NCBI GenBank assembly: GCA_000497125.2
Contig: CM035318.1
Location: 62,001 to 126,000 of the forward strand
Reading direction: 5' to 3'
DNA: 64,000 bases
Source of the DNA: Spironucleus salmonicida
Taxonomy: Eukaryota > Fornicata > Diplomonadida > Hexamitidae
In this document: positions 10,805 through 23,279 of the stretch, piece by piece
Position numbering within the stretch: the stretch's first letter is position 1
Layout: the number at the start of each line of letters is the position of its first letter
Made by a program: the position numbers and the translations under genes
The notes under the pieces: model-generated
Database searches by the model: none
What the model was told of the DNA's origin: nothing
The model's input: the letters and a program-made list of their open reading frames with translations, nothing else

Positions 10805-13408
10805 TCACTTCCAATTTCTTTCTTTTATATAAAGTGGATCTAGTTTATTTAAAGTTGGCTATTGTACATCTATTTCTGTTTACAAATTTTTTCCATTAAG
10901 TGTTTTATCTAAAATTCTAGCCTAGATGCTGTATTTATTGAGTGTTTATGACGAATACTAAAAAGTTCGTTTACCTTCTAGTACCTATTTTATAATACTT
11001 TCACCTTTTAGAGCTGTTCCCAAAAAGATATCATTTGAAACATTTTCTAAAATTTTATCTTTCTGAATAGCCTGATTGGGGCAATCACTTTCTGAGTTAT
11101 TAATTATTCCTGATTGAATATTAATCTAATATTATGGCAAATATTTTTAGCTTGCCCGTGGAGATTCTGTAGGTGAAACCACTAATAATTCTTCTGGTAT
11201 AGGTATTAATTCAGGCGCTTGAGGGATTGGTCTATGCTTAATAGTTAATATTTTTATCTATTTTTCTTTAACCTTGTTGATTTATTTTTGTGCAACAGGA
11301 CTAGTATTTTCAGATTTGCTAAAACTGCTCATAGTATCGTGTGAACCACTAACTATGCTTCTCTAAACACTTGTTAAGTCGTCAAACTTTTCAACATCAT
11401 TATCCATAAACAAAAAATTAATATCAGCTTATTTAGGTATATTCCCTGCAAAATTCTCAATTAATTAATCAATATCATTTTAATCGAAAAACAAATCTGC
11501 TTGTTGAAAACCACGAAGATCCATTTTAACTGGTTCTAATGGAAACAGTTTATTATCAACTATATTAAATAATTATATATATTTCTAAACCAGACCAATT
11601 TTCTAGCTAAATTATAAGCTCAATTTGACAATTGGCTTTACCAGGCTGAAATGTAGTAATAAGAATGCACTTTTCGGTAAACTACGCTTTCTGAAACTAA
11701 CTGCTGGTGCAGATTTGTAAGTACAGCCAACTTGATCTAAAATCAGTCTGAGATCTTTAAAGCTATCAAACTATGCAGGGCATTCTAAAAATATAAGCTA
11801 AGTATGTTTATCTATGAATCTGTATCCAGTTATAAATTGATAATTTAGAGAATGGAGATCAGGATTGCTTATAGCATCTGAAACATTACTAGTAGAAAGC
11901 AAGCCGATAAAATCAGATAAGCGATCATTTGCATCATCACTAAATTTGTCTTTAAACGATTTTTATGAATTCTCGCTAATGAACAATAAATTTTTTGCTG
12001 CTACATATTATAATATTTACTTTACCATTTCATTGTGCTTTGCACCTAAGTAAATATACATTCTCTCAAAATGCTAAAAATTGGGTTTAACCATATTTTC
12101 TAATTATATAATATTATTTTAACCTACTACTTGGTTTTTGCTATTTTTGGCAGAATTAGATCTAGACGGTGTTTCTTTGGTTTAAATCTACCAAGACGAT
12201 AAAGGTCTTTAAAATGCCGCCCTAACTGATACAAATGATTCTGACCAATCTCCAAGTGGTAAAGTTTCAGGAGCTTTTTAGTATTCTGAGAACTATGTCT
12301 ATTTAGTAACTTCTGGAACAGGCTCTTTTTATTTTACATCTTTAACTTAAGGTAAAATAGATACAGTTTAAAATAATGGTTATCTATCAAGCTAATTATT
12401 ATGCATTTTGCCTAAATCAGGTACTTATGTTTTACCATTTAGCTAATATTTTGGTACTAACTTAACTTCCTCTTCAAAAATCCTCTCCACTAATAATTAT
12501 TTCAGACTAATTTTACATTCGGCAGTGAAATTAATAAAACTGTCGTTGATAATTGGAACTGCACTCTTAGTTTATGCTGATTTTGGTTTTTCTACCTAGA
12601 TTTTATTCTTGGGTACTCTGCAATGAACAGTTATTTCCACAAAATTCTCCTCAATTTATCTCTTAATTAGGTATATCTCATTTTCGGTCTTACATGCATA
12701 CGCTGTTATCAAACGTATTTTAAACTCTACAGACTTCCGGTCAGATCCGAGAGCAATCTAATCTATAGGTTCAGAAAAATACGTATTTCCAAGTATTTTG
12801 CACTCTACTTTTAATGGTTATAAATAACGTTACCTCCATTCTGGATCAGCATATTGAAAAATTTTAGAGGCTTTTAAAATCTTAAAGGAAAGTACGGGGA
12901 ATGTTTTTGGTGATAAAAACGAGGTGACTCGTTAGTTTTCATGTCGTGATGACACTATTCTTATTGTTAGTTCTGCATTGTATGTGAACTCGTTAATTTA
13001 AAGTTAAATAAGCTCTTATAATTGTAGAGAAACTAAAAAGCAAGAGCAATCATATGATATGAATTATGCAGGAACTTTACCTTTTAATGATGGATCATCA
13101 AAAAATATTTTCAATTAATCAGCTATAAAGCTTTAAATACAGTTATCTGGATTAGGAATTTCAAATTCTTTTTAAATGGTTGGTTCAACTTTCACGTACT
13201 CAGCTAGTTACTAAATAGGTTCTTTTTATCTAGATGATTTTTTAGCAGATACAGATCTTGAACTTTTAGAAATTTCCATAGTCATAGGCTGTTATTAAGG
13301 AAATTAAAAAACTATTTGAGGAGTAATATAAGTTTCAGAAGCACTTATAGTTTTCAGTGTTATTTATATAGTAGCTGATGATGAAGATGCATTATCTTTT
13401 GGCGGCAT
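10805..13408 (-). CDS. CFAP92-like protein, 867 aa
   Basis: 2.6 kb minus-strand frame. The first 350 residues are beta-rich and Ser/Lys-rich. The middle (about residues 440-620) includes YQFITGYRFIDKHTQLIFLE and an adjoining LPKSAFLLLHF segment that resemble the conserved core of CFAP92/KIAA1257-type ciliary proteins. The last 200 residues are low in complexity apart from the end DPLYIKERNWK. The family call is from memory of the motif pattern and is tentative; the gene itself is solid. The gap to the polo-like kinase gene upstream on the same strand is only 47 bp. Confidence 0.5.
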
Positions 13409-13455
13409 TTTTGAAAATAAAAATATTAAATATAATTATACATAATATTATGAAC

Positions 13456-15534
13456 TCACTTTGCAAATTCAATATAATTAGCATGACTTTAAGTCACTAA
13501 TCTTTCTATGTATTTAAATATATCAGACTTCTAAATATCACTATTAAATATAATTTTTGCATCAAATATAAGTTTTTTATTAAATTTATTTACTAACATT
13601 AAATAATTAGATTTCACAATTAATTTTTATCCAGTAAATTTATCTTGAAACTAAAATTAGTCGTCATTTAGTAAAAAAAATTACTATTCCGATATATTTT
13701 TCCATTTTTTAATATAAGGTAACGGTAATTAACCAAAACTAGTAAGTTTGTGTAAAAATGATTCTTCTATTTCTTCAAAATTTAAATTCAACACTGTTTA
13801 TTTTTCATATATTTTATTATATTATTTAGATAAGTTTTACACTTATTTAGTAGCATATTCAATATTAAAATTATCTAATTTGGTATGTGCCTACTAGTTT
13901 TCTGAAGGGTAAAACAAATTGAATTCATTGCCTTTAAAAAGCAAATCACAATTCTCTAAATCATTTTAATGTAATGTACTATATTATTATAAATACTTAC
14001 TAAATTATAAGAATATCATCCAATTTTTCTTTGGAACAATTTATTCAGCTTTATCATATTGAAATCTAATTGTGTGGCCGATCTCATCAGTATAATCTCC
14101 GAAAATACAATGAGGGCTAACAACAACTTATGTTCTATCATTAAACACGAATCCTTTATAACCTTATGATAATTAATATGCTATGCCATATTTCTCTGAA
14201 TGATCTTTAAGTTAAATAATATAATATATTTCATGAAAATTATAAAATTATTACTTTAAATTGTTAAAGAAATGACCTAATTTTTCAAAGCCTTCTAGTT
14301 AATCAGAATTGGTGGGGTAAATACGCTTAGAAAAAAACTAACTTGGATAGTATAAGAATTATATATCACCATCAGTTAAGAGAAATGTTAAATCAGTTGT
14401 CTCAAACTATGTAAAGGTTTCCTTTAAATATGTCTATACACTAATCATTTCTGTATCTAACTTTTAAGTCTATGAACATTTAATAGTAATTGAATCTGTA
14501 TAATTAAAGCTTTCTGTGAGTTAATGAAGTTTTTAAGAGAATTTTTCTGTAAATATATCCATAGGTAAATATTTTAATTTTATATTATTACCATTTTAAA
14601 TCCAACAATCATCTAATAAATCTTTTACTGACGGTCGTTAATCAGGCTACTTGATCAAGCACTAAGAAATAAATTTAAACATAAACTCGGAGTATTAGTT
14701 CTTATAGACTTTGGGAAAATTTATATGACCCTTTAGTATATTTTTATAAGTTGAAGTAGCATTCAATTATTCGAAGGGTGCTTTACAAAAAGCTAATTAA
14801 TAAACTAAACACCCTAAACTCCAAATATCAGTTGAATATTAATATCCTTATGTAAATACCTAAGGTAATCCTTTGCATATAGACTAACATTCATGATCAA
14901 TATTGTCTTCACAAGTTTATTATTATGATAATCTGCGAAATACATGAGATGCAATTAGTTCTGGCGATAAAAAATTTGGTGTTCCACATAAGGTAAATCG
15001 GAATTCATCTTTGACATATGCAGACAGGCCAAAATCTCCTAATTTAGTTATAACTTAACTATTAATTTTCTTTAAAAATATATTACTCGGTTTAATATCT
15101 CTGTGCACAATATGATTCAATTATAACTCTTATATAGATAGCAATAATTCATATGTGACTCTTTATATTTCCTCTTCGGTCAATCCATTTCTTCTTTTAT
15201 ATAAGGTTGATAATGAAATATTTTCACAAAGCTCTAAGATTATATAATAGTTATTACTATCTTTACATATTGAAACTACTTCACATATATGTAAATAATG
15301 CAAACTTTTATGTATTTTAATTTCTTGGTGGAATTTTTCAATTACTTTCTTATTAGTAAGCCGTTCTTTAGATGTAATCTTACAAGCAAATGATTAACTT
15401 GTATGTATATCAGTAATTACATAAACTTCCGCAAAGCCTCCTTTACCCAATAATTAACCAACTTTATATTATTTAAGGCGTCTTTCATCCTTTATAATGT
15501 CAGGAACTTTAATACTAATTTGTTTCTAGTTCAT
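13456..15534 (-). CDS. Polo-like serine/threonine kinase, 692 aa
   Basis: N-terminal kinase domain with glycine loop GKGGFAEVY (near residue 31), ACKI lysine, HRDIKPSNIF catalytic loop, DFGLSA, and activation segment TLCGTPNFLSPELI; all catalytic residues are present. A Gln-rich insert of about 35 residues follows the SPE motif before YSTDIWSLG. After about residue 340 comes a linker and two beta-rich regions of polo-box size, the second ending at the C-terminus. Length fits the PLK family (about 600-700 aa). PLKs control mitosis and basal-body duplication. The start was chosen at the only ATG directly before the kinase domain. Confidence 0.85.
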
Positions 15535-15598
15535 TTTAAAATGTAAAACTGTATAACTAAATATATTATATTTTAAATTATATTTTATTTAACTTTAA

Positions 15599-15943
15599 AT
15601 GAATATAGAGTTGTCTTCGGTTCAATCCTTTCTAACTGAGTTTCAGTAATTTACAGAATCATAAAATTAAAATAGCTAATTAAATTTAATTTTATAAGAA
15701 TTGCATGCAAGTCATTTATTTTTAGTAAATGATACATCTGCCCTTAAAAACATGCTCATTAATAAAAAGTAATAATCATTGTCTTTGTGCAAATAAATAT
15801 CATAGATTGAGTTAACTATATAAAAAGAATCGATATATAATGTAAAATCAGTACTCTAGAACAAAATTAAAAGAATTTAGTAATAACGACTTAGATTAGA
15901 TTAAACTTAACTCAATAATTTAAATAATATACTATGGTAATGA
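15599..15943 (+). CDS. Small helical protein, 114 aa
   Basis: Plus-strand frame with many TAR codons. The product MNIELSSVQSFLTEFQQF... is Gln/Leu/Lys-rich with amphipathic helices throughout and a basic C-terminal third. No motif recognised. It is divergent from the polo-like kinase gene, with 64 bp between the start codons, which probably holds a shared promoter. Confidence 0.55.
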
Positions 15944-15962
15944 CTATTATTAATTTAGTTAA

Positions 15963-16088
15963 ATGGAGGAATCAATAATTGATCTTGATAATATTGAAAA
16001 ATAGTCTGAAAACAATATAGTTAAAATCCTAGTTTACTCAAATATTTACATCGAATACAGCTATATTAAACAAGGGTTTTTCGAATGA
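15963..16088 (+). CDS. Tiny ORF, 41 aa, possibly a first exon
   Basis: MEESIIDLDNIEKQSENNIV... ends at TGA after 41 codons. The acidic N-terminus looks coding, but the length is short. The following 100 bp contain GT and AG dinucleotides that could be splice sites joining it to the frames at 16120-16623; I could not find a unique combination. Either a micro-gene or exon 1 of a split gene. Confidence 0.3.
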
Positions 16089-16194
16089 TATATTATTTGA
16101 TTTTACATATAGATGATATATTATAGAATTCCATTTATATTTTCACTTCCTCTCGTAATGGCTTATTAGAAGTAGAAACTATTTTCTAATTTTT

Positions 16195-16623
16195 ATGCTT
16201 CCATTGCATATCATATCAATGCTATATTACATTAGTGTAATATCGTTTGATAAAATTTTCCTAAATAATTATTACTTTAATACTCTATCACTTAACTATG
16301 ATTTATTATATAAAATTGCTTTATTTCAAATGCTAAATTATATTGCTAATAATTGTATCATATTATCTATGATGCATCCTTCTGTTTTTTCTTTATTAAG
16401 ACAAGTCCATAGTAATTATATTCTTATTTTTAAGCAATACAACAAAAGCGAATCATATACACAAGGTATATAATACTCATAATATTTAAATTCTCATTAG
16501 ATTCATACTCCTTCTATTTATTCCTCTTAAATACTCAAATATATTCTTAGATAGGAATTATTCATTTTGATATTCAAATCTTAATAATAACAGACAAACT
16601 AATTTATTCTTACCTTTTTTTGA
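16195..16623 (+). CDS. Hydrophobic protein, 142 aa, or later exon
   Basis: Open from ATG to TGA; the frame is also open upstream to about 16110 without a Met. The first 75 residues are hydrophobic and contain possible membrane helices (MLPLHIISMLYYISVISF and LLYKIALFQMLNYIANN); the rest is Ser/Gln-rich. No family recognised. It may belong with the 41-codon ORF upstream if a short intron is present. Confidence 0.4.
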
Positions 16624-16956
16624 TAAAAATTATATCATTATAAATTTATTACAAGGTTTAACAATTACATCCTCATAATACAGTTCATTTTTAATTTTAT
16701 AACCGCCATGTAAATAAATAATCCAATCACTAGAAAAGCTTGTAATACTTTTCAGCTCCTTAAATCTCTAGTTTTGTAAAAATTTGAAACCCCTACCCTG
16801 ATAACTTCTTAAAATCGTACAAACAATAAAACAAAGCAGATTTGACCCCGCAAATCTTAACAAAACTCAGGTCTTAAAACTTAATAAACGAGTAGATTTA
16901 GTCAACCTAATCTATATTTTTAGGGGATAAACAAGATAAAATTAGATTTTTATTGA

Positions 16957-17247
16957 ATGTCTCCTAATAGATTTCTGACTTTATTTTATTTAGAAGCAGT
17001 AATAGACTAGCTGCAATTTTAAGCTTTTATACGAAAACAAGCTCAGATTTTAACTTTACAAGAAGAGCAGAAAACGCCCGACACGCCTAGTTTTCATCAC
17101 AAAAGCTGGAAAATAACGGTATAAGCTTCAAATTGTGGAAATTTCCATGTTCCAAACTTATCAATATATGATTTCTAGAAATGTCAAAAAATGGTAAAAA
17201 ATCAGTAAAATTTGATAAAATAAGCTAAGTTTGTAGCATTTAATTGA
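16957..17247 (+). CDS. Hypothetical 96-aa ORF, possible multi-exon gene
   Basis: MSPNRFLTLFYLEAVIDQ... up to TGA at 17245. Composition looks coding, including Trp, His and Cys residues. If 43 nt (GTAAAA...TTGTAG, 17193-17235) are removed as an intron, the frame continues as HLIDFWDKNWVSFLN... for another 46 codons, and a second GT..AG segment could extend it further. This is a hypothesis from frame phase only. Confidence 0.35.
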
Positions 17248-17841
17248 TTTCTGGGATAAAAATTGGGTTAGCTTTCTAAATTGCAAGTTTGATTGCTTTG
17301 ATATTTTGTTAGTCCAAATTTATAGATAAAAGATACTAAATAAAGTTTTCAAATTCCAATTGAGGAACTATGTAGAGTGATGTTAGGAATAAGAAATCAA
17401 TGATCAATGCAGTTATTTAATTTGAAGCTGTTATTCTCTTAGTTTGATATATAAGCAATTTGAAGAATGAATCTGGTTTAAATATAGTAAAATTAGTAGC
17501 ATAAATTTTGAGTGAAATAAGTAATTAACAAAATAATGAGCTATTTGTTTCTGTTTTAATGTTATTGAACAAAAATTACTCGAACTTTTCTTAGAATACT
17601 GATTATTAAAACTCAGAATTTGGCGTTATTTATTTTTCATATAGACTAAATAATTGTTTATTAAAAGTAATATGACTTGATTTTATCTCATATTCTTGAA
17701 CTTACCCTAAATAAATTGGCAGGTTCATAAAGTAATTCGCAGTTTATAAAAACTCTTCTATATATTGAAGGATTTTGAGTTTTTAATGAATATTTGCTTT
17801 TTTATATATACTATAGATTACAGAACCGTCAGATATACTTA
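17248..17841. other. Unassigned stretch before the cyclase gene
   Basis: No single long frame. Short open pieces in all plus frames alternate with TGA codons, as would be seen with several short introns or with decayed sequence. The stretch also has to contain the 5' region of the cyclase gene starting at 17842. No RNA gene was recognised. Confidence 0.4.
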
Positions 17842-19398
17842 ATGATGCTGGTATCAAATCTTTTAAAGCATCAAATTTCTCTATAAATTATAGCTTAATT
17901 TCTTAATTTATAAAATCCTAAGTTTAATTTCCAACAAAGCTTAAGACACGTAAAGCAGTACAAAAATGTGTCTATGTTTTTAATTACGACGCTGCTAGAA
18001 TCGGTAATAGATACTATTTTATTTCTTCAAAATTTCCTAATTCTCTAAGATTCACCTATGGCTTAATATTTACTGGTGGTAGATGTTATGTTTACACACA
18101 GCATACGTCTTCCTACGTTTTTATTGGGTGTTATAATGCAGATTTTTTAACGTTGGACTATAAAAAATCATCATTATAATCTTCTTCCCAATTTATTAAC
18201 TATTTATCCACGGTATTACTAATATGTTATTCTGTTAATGAGTTAATAGCATCTTCTAATATTTATAGTGATTATTAATCATTCTAAACTTTTGATACTA
18301 AGAATGTATCTGAAATTTCTGAATTAGATATTTAATTGTCCATAATTCAAAACAATATATATTAATAGCAATAAAATACTAATGTTTACAATAATAAAAA
18401 TGAATTTGGATATTCCTAACTTACGGGATATCCTAATCACTAAAGCAATAGGAATAACTATGGTACTTATTTAAGTTTTACTATATGCTAATGTCAATGT
18501 TGATTTAGTTATTATGCTTTTACTAACTTCAAGCTTGGTATTCGTTTTTACTTTAGATTATTTTATTAGTTCACTTTTTAGTAATAATGTATAAGAAATA
18601 AATATAAAAATGAATTTTAGATCCTTCTAACATCTTGTTCTTTATGAGAAATAAGGATAAATAAATAACCTGCGTAATATTCAAAAATAGTATTTGCCAA
18701 ATATATCTTTAAAAACTCCATTTCCTCATCCAATAAACAAAGAAGTCTCCATATTAATTTTAGATTTAGTAGGCTTCACATAATTTGCCTCAGATTCTAC
18801 GTTATCTACAACATCTACAATAATTTCTTAGTTTTATGATCAAATATCTAGGTTTTCTTTGGTATTTAATGGAAACATAATTTCTTATTTAGGAGATGGA
18901 GCTTTAATCTTGTTTGAAACATGCATATAAGCAAAAAACTTTGTGTTCTAGCTATCTTTGTAACTGCATAATGATATGAAACTATCTGCAGGTTTACATA
19001 GAGGAAATGTGATGATAGGAGCATTTAGCTAATCATTTAACGTAATTGGCGATGCAGTTAATCTAACTAGTAGAGTCGAACAATCCACTAGATTACTCAA
19101 ATGCAATTTTTTATGCACCAAAGAGTCAGCCATATCAATGTCTTAATTTACTAGAATAGCTGGAGAAGTACACCTTAAAGGTAAAGGGGCAATTTAATTA
19201 TTTCATGTATGTGATGAAAATATAATTAAACTGACAAACTAAATCTTAAAATATGAAGAACTATAATTATATGAAGATGCTTACAACTTTTGCATTGAGG
19301 CATTAAAAATATATCATGATGACCAGATATTTATACAAAAATCTAAATTATTATTAAAGCGTATATAAATATTTTAATTTGATCTAAAATTAACTTGA
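17842..19398 (+). CDS. Membrane class III adenylyl/guanylyl cyclase, 518 aa
   Basis: The C-terminal half is a class III cyclase domain: metal-binding ILDLVGFTQFAS, YLGDGALILFE, then GLHRGNVMIGAF and VIGDAVNLTSRVE. Both metal aspartates, the purine-contacting Asp of VIGD and the transition-state Asn and Arg of NLTSR are present, so it is probably active; Asp at that site favours ATP. The N-terminal 240 residues are hydrophobic with several likely membrane helices, the last pair being AIGITMVLIQVLLY and LVIMLLLTSSLVFVF. It would make cAMP at a membrane. It converges on the N-acetylglucosamine-kinase-like gene with only 2 bp between stops. Start is the first of two adjacent ATG codons. Confidence 0.8.
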
Positions 19399-19400
19399 TA

Positions 19401-20327
19401 TCACTCTAAAACATCAAACATAGGCTCACCGCTCCATTTAGCGTTGACCGCATGCAATGCTGCTCCAATAGCTGCTGTTTACGGTTTAGTTACCCAAAAC
19501 TTACAATCTTTAAATTATTCAAAAAGTATTTTTTTAGCTGCTGGCTAACTATCTAATGATCTCCAAAATGAACCTACACATATAATATCAGTAAAGTTTT
19601 GTTCTAACTTTAATGCTTTGATCATGCTAGCTAAATATTCAAACTCTTCGATATAAATTTTTTCAACTAGAGAAGAATGATTCTCCTTCATAATTATGTT
19701 AAAGCTGGCTACTTTACCTTTAAATCCCTCACCATAAAATAATTCCAAAATTCCTGAATCTTGATAATCTTACCCCGGGAAATTGAAAAACTTAGTAAAT
19801 TCTTCCCATAAATCACCATATGACCCATATTCCGATTTAAACCCATCCTTTTATAAGCAAACATTCTCAATAGCGCGTCTAACAGCAGAAAATCCACAAC
19901 CTCTTTCTTTTAAGAAATGACCAAGACCTCCAATTTGACGGTGGAAAAATCCAGCAGAGCCAGTTCCAGATATAACAACCGCGGCTTTTTTGTTAAATTA
20001 TCTTTCAAACATCTAAATTGGCCCACTTGTGTCATGAGATTACACAAATTAAGAATAATTTGCAAAATGCTTTTCAACATGTTCATTAACCGTATTGAAC
20101 CCTGCAGCAGTGATACCTAAAGCTTTAATATTAATTATTTTATGCTCTCTTTCTGACTCTTCTACCATTTTAGTAAAATCATTACATACCTACTAAATAG
20201 ATGTCAAATAATGATTTGAGGGAATGTCATAACTTTTATCATAAACTATTTCAGATTTAGCATAATTAACAATAACAACTCTAGTTTTTGTTCCACCACC
20301 TTCGATACCAATTGCGTAATCAGTCAT
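19401..20327 (-). CDS. N-acetylglucosamine kinase-like protein (BadF/BadG family), 308 aa
   Basis: Starts MTDYAIGIEGGGTKTRVV, the phosphate-1 loop of the actin-like ATPase fold typical of NAGK. Other signatures are ALGITAAGFN, VVISGTGSAGFF, the conserved RGCGFSAVRRAIE segment, and the C-terminal IICVGSFWRS with QTAAIGAALHA. NAGK phosphorylates free GlcNAc for salvage; substrate is inferred from the family. Length (308) is slightly below the usual 340. Cytosolic, no signal peptide. Tail-to-tail with the cyclase gene, 2 bp apart. Confidence 0.85.
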
Positions 20328-20515
20328 TTTGAATGTAAAGAAATGAATTATAACTTATTATAATACTATGATTTAAAGAATTTATGTAGTGTGTAGTGTT
20401 AGTTACTAGAGCAAAAATGAAATAAAATATCACCTTAAATAATATCAATTCAGTGAAAAAATACAGTAATATCAAAAGTAAATAATAAATCAGATTTATT
20501 TTTCTCAACTAAAAA

Positions 20516-22228
20516 TCATCTTAATTTTTTCTACTTTAAAATATCGTTTTTCTAAACAAAACTACATATTTAACATATTTACCTTATTTGACCAGTTTTT
20601 AAATCCTTAAATAGACTCTTTTATCCCATATTTTCCATTTCAAAAACATCAAAATCACCCATAAAATTTAAAAAATCATTGTTATTTACCTAAGAAATTA
20701 TCAAGTTAGTTCCTAAATCAATATCTAAGCCAGATAGATTAAATTTTGTGAATTTTGCGAATAACAAATTTACTTCTCTGGATGCCTTATCTAGACTAAT
20801 GATGCCAGGAAACTGTGGAAACACAAACTTTGTGCTTTTAGCATTTTAATTTATAAGCTCCAACGCTGCTTACTAAATCAAACATGTAGCTGCCCTAGAT
20901 GCACTCCAGTCACTTAAATGGAATTATCTATATACAATTTAGTCTATTTATGACAATTAATTCGACATAAAAATTGCAAACTCAAAATCAAAATCTATCA
21001 TAGTTTGGTAATTTTGCACTAAGCTAGGGTAGAAAAGCTATTCCCGGTAATAAAAACTCTAAATATCTGCGTAGAAATCCTGAGACTAATTTCTCGATTT
21101 TTTTGCATTGAAAAATATATCTGTTTTCTCGAGGAGAGAAGTTTATGGTGATAATTAAAGTTTTACATCAGATGGCTATAAAATCTGCTTTCCAGCGGAT
21201 GAAAATTATAATACGTTAAGACACCTTCGAATATCACCAGATGCATTTTCACCACAAATATCAGCTATTGCAGATATATTGCCTTTAATTGCCTCTGCCG
21301 TCATTATTGTAGATAATAATTTACTAATTTACTATTTTTGTGGCCTTTTTAATTAAAATAATTGGGAGTATGTTTTTAATGTTTTAAATTTTTAGTTACC
21401 TGAATCCTGAGAGACTAGATAAAATTTAAGTACAGTGTGTAGTTGACTCTATTTTATAATCTCTGGAATTCCATAAGCTTCTATTGATTCTGCATCATCA
21501 AAAATAAAAACTTGTCTTTATTTAGTTACAGCAGAGTGAGAGTATTTTTAAACTAGAAGCTTTATTGACTTGCCAGTTCTAGATTCATCAGAATTAGAAT
21601 AGACAAAGTTAAATCGTTTGTCTTGAGAAAGAATATTCAAAATAGATGATTTTCCAGTTCCAGGAGGGCCTGTAATTAAAAATAAGTTATTATCTGAATC
21701 TAAAGAGTGCTTTATTTGAGCTATTATAGAATTATTTCCTATAATATCCTCAAAACACTTAGGTTGGTACTTTATTGTCCATAATGTTGGGTCTCGAATT
21801 AAAACCTCATCTGTTAGACACTATTCCTATTTAATAATATTTTCACAGGTTATCTATTTATAATTTTAGATTAAAGATTACTCGTAATCTACTTCCTAAC
21901 ATACCTGTTTAGATAATTAGTATGATAAATTTCTGACTAACTGAAAAAATTAATCCTCTGTTATCATTGAAACATTCTTATCTCGGGCTGTTCTTTTTTT
22001 AACTTCTCCTGGATCCTATCCTAATACTAAATATGATGTTTTCCCTGAGACTGCAGATGTTGCTTTTCCTCCATTAGTCTAAACGTAAGTTATAAACTAT
22101 TTATCTGTGAGTGCCTTTAGCTCACCAGTTCTTACTATAGTAAGTCCTTATAAACAATGTGGAACTCCTCGCGGCCTAAGTAAAGAATTATCAGCTATAG
22201 TTGCATTTGTTTATTTATTTCTCCACAT
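20516..22228 (-). CDS. RFC1: Replication factor C large subunit, 570 aa
   Basis: N-terminal BRCT domain (PRGVPHCLQGLTIVRTGEL ... TSAVSGKTSYLVLG) followed by an AAA+ module: WTIKYQPKCFEDIIGN, Walker A GPPGTGKSS, Walker B-like FIFDDAES, and sensor/arginine region GENASGDIRRCLNVLQF. The BRCT-AAA order is diagnostic of the clamp-loader large subunit that loads PCNA at primer ends. At 570 aa it is much shorter than animal or yeast RFC1 (850-1150) and has lost most of the N-terminal extension. Walker B reads DDAE rather than DEVD. Confidence 0.85.
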
Positions 22229-22287
22229 TAAATAGTATAAGTTTATTATATATATATACAATATACAATATATAATTTTTGCACTTA

Positions 22288-22578
22288 ATGTAAAGGAAAT
22301 AAAATTCTCTATAACTTAATGATTCTACTTAAGAGTTAATTAATAAACATAAAAATTCTATAATATAAATATTAAATAAAGAATTTGACCAGGAAGAGTA
22401 TTTAAATAATGAGCTTGATGAGGCTTATAACTTATCAGCACGTAAATTAGTTTTGGCGAAGTCTTATCAGTTTTAAAAAGAATATAACCATGAGAAATTA
22501 AATTTTGACAAAAATGCTAAAGTTATTTTTGACTAAATTTAGTAAATGAAAAAAATATCATAATTAAATATTTAGTGA
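22288..22578 (+). CDS. Small helical protein, 96 aa
   Basis: MQRKQNSLQLNDSTQELINK... in one frame to TGA. Highly charged and helical (FDQEEYLNNELDEAYNLSAR), with heptad-like spacing. No family recognised. Divergent from RFC1 with 59 bp between starts; a same-strand coiled-coil gene follows 30 bp downstream, so the two may be functionally related. Confidence 0.55.
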
Positions 22579-22608
22579 ATAATATAATGATTTTATTTTA
22601 AAATTTAA

Positions 22609-23265
22609 ATGGAGGATAATGAAGATCCAATAGATAAGGCAATAAACTGGGAGTTTTAATTATGGAAAGCTGCTGAATAATCAAGATTTTAAGCAGAATT
22701 AAAGAAAATAGAATCTTAGAGAATGAATCTCTTAAAAAAATAATATCAGGAAGCATTAGATCAACTAGAAGATTAAAAATTTTAACGGTCTTCTTAAATT
22801 GATAAACTTTAGCTTTAGATATAGTAATCTATTTCTTAAACATAAGAAAAAATTTAATAATAATAATCTTTACAGTCATCAGTTAAAAATTAAATCTCCA
22901 ACATAAAAAATAATTTAAAGTAAACACTATTATAAGCAGACCACTAGCTACAAATAATGTTAACCGAAGCAGAAACAATGCTATAGGCAGAATCTGCCAA
23001 ATCTGAGTAGTTTTCTGCTTAAGCCGCTTTCTTTTAGCAAGAGATTTAAAACGTAGAACAAAAACGAAAAACCGAAGTTATAGATTTTTAAAAATTTTTA
23101 AAAGATTAAAATAATGTCAGAATCCTTTAAAATTAAATATTAGAAATAAGTGAAAATCTTGAATCTAAGAGATAAACTGACCTAGAACTTAACTAGCAAA
23201 TTTAGATTTTTGAGATTTAACTCTAGAAAATAATTAATGAAATAAATTAATTAAAAATGATGTGA
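22609..23265 (+). CDS. Coiled-coil protein, 218 aa
   Basis: Nearly the whole product is predicted coiled coil: Gln, Glu, Lys and Leu in heptad register (LLKKQYQEALDQLEDQ; EIQNVEQKRKTEVIDF). The acidic N-terminus MEDNEDPIDKAINWEFQLW carries two Trp and may be a binding peptide. Such proteins are common in basal bodies and cytoskeleton, but no family is assigned. It converges on the uS2 gene with 14 bp between stops. Confidence 0.7.
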
Positions 23266-23279
23266 AGTAAATTAATTAA

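Noticed and set aside
17136-17147. Perfect palindrome TGGAAATTTCCA
   Set aside because: Isolated 12-bp palindrome inside a possible coding stretch; expected occasionally in AT-rich DNA and not repeated elsewhere.
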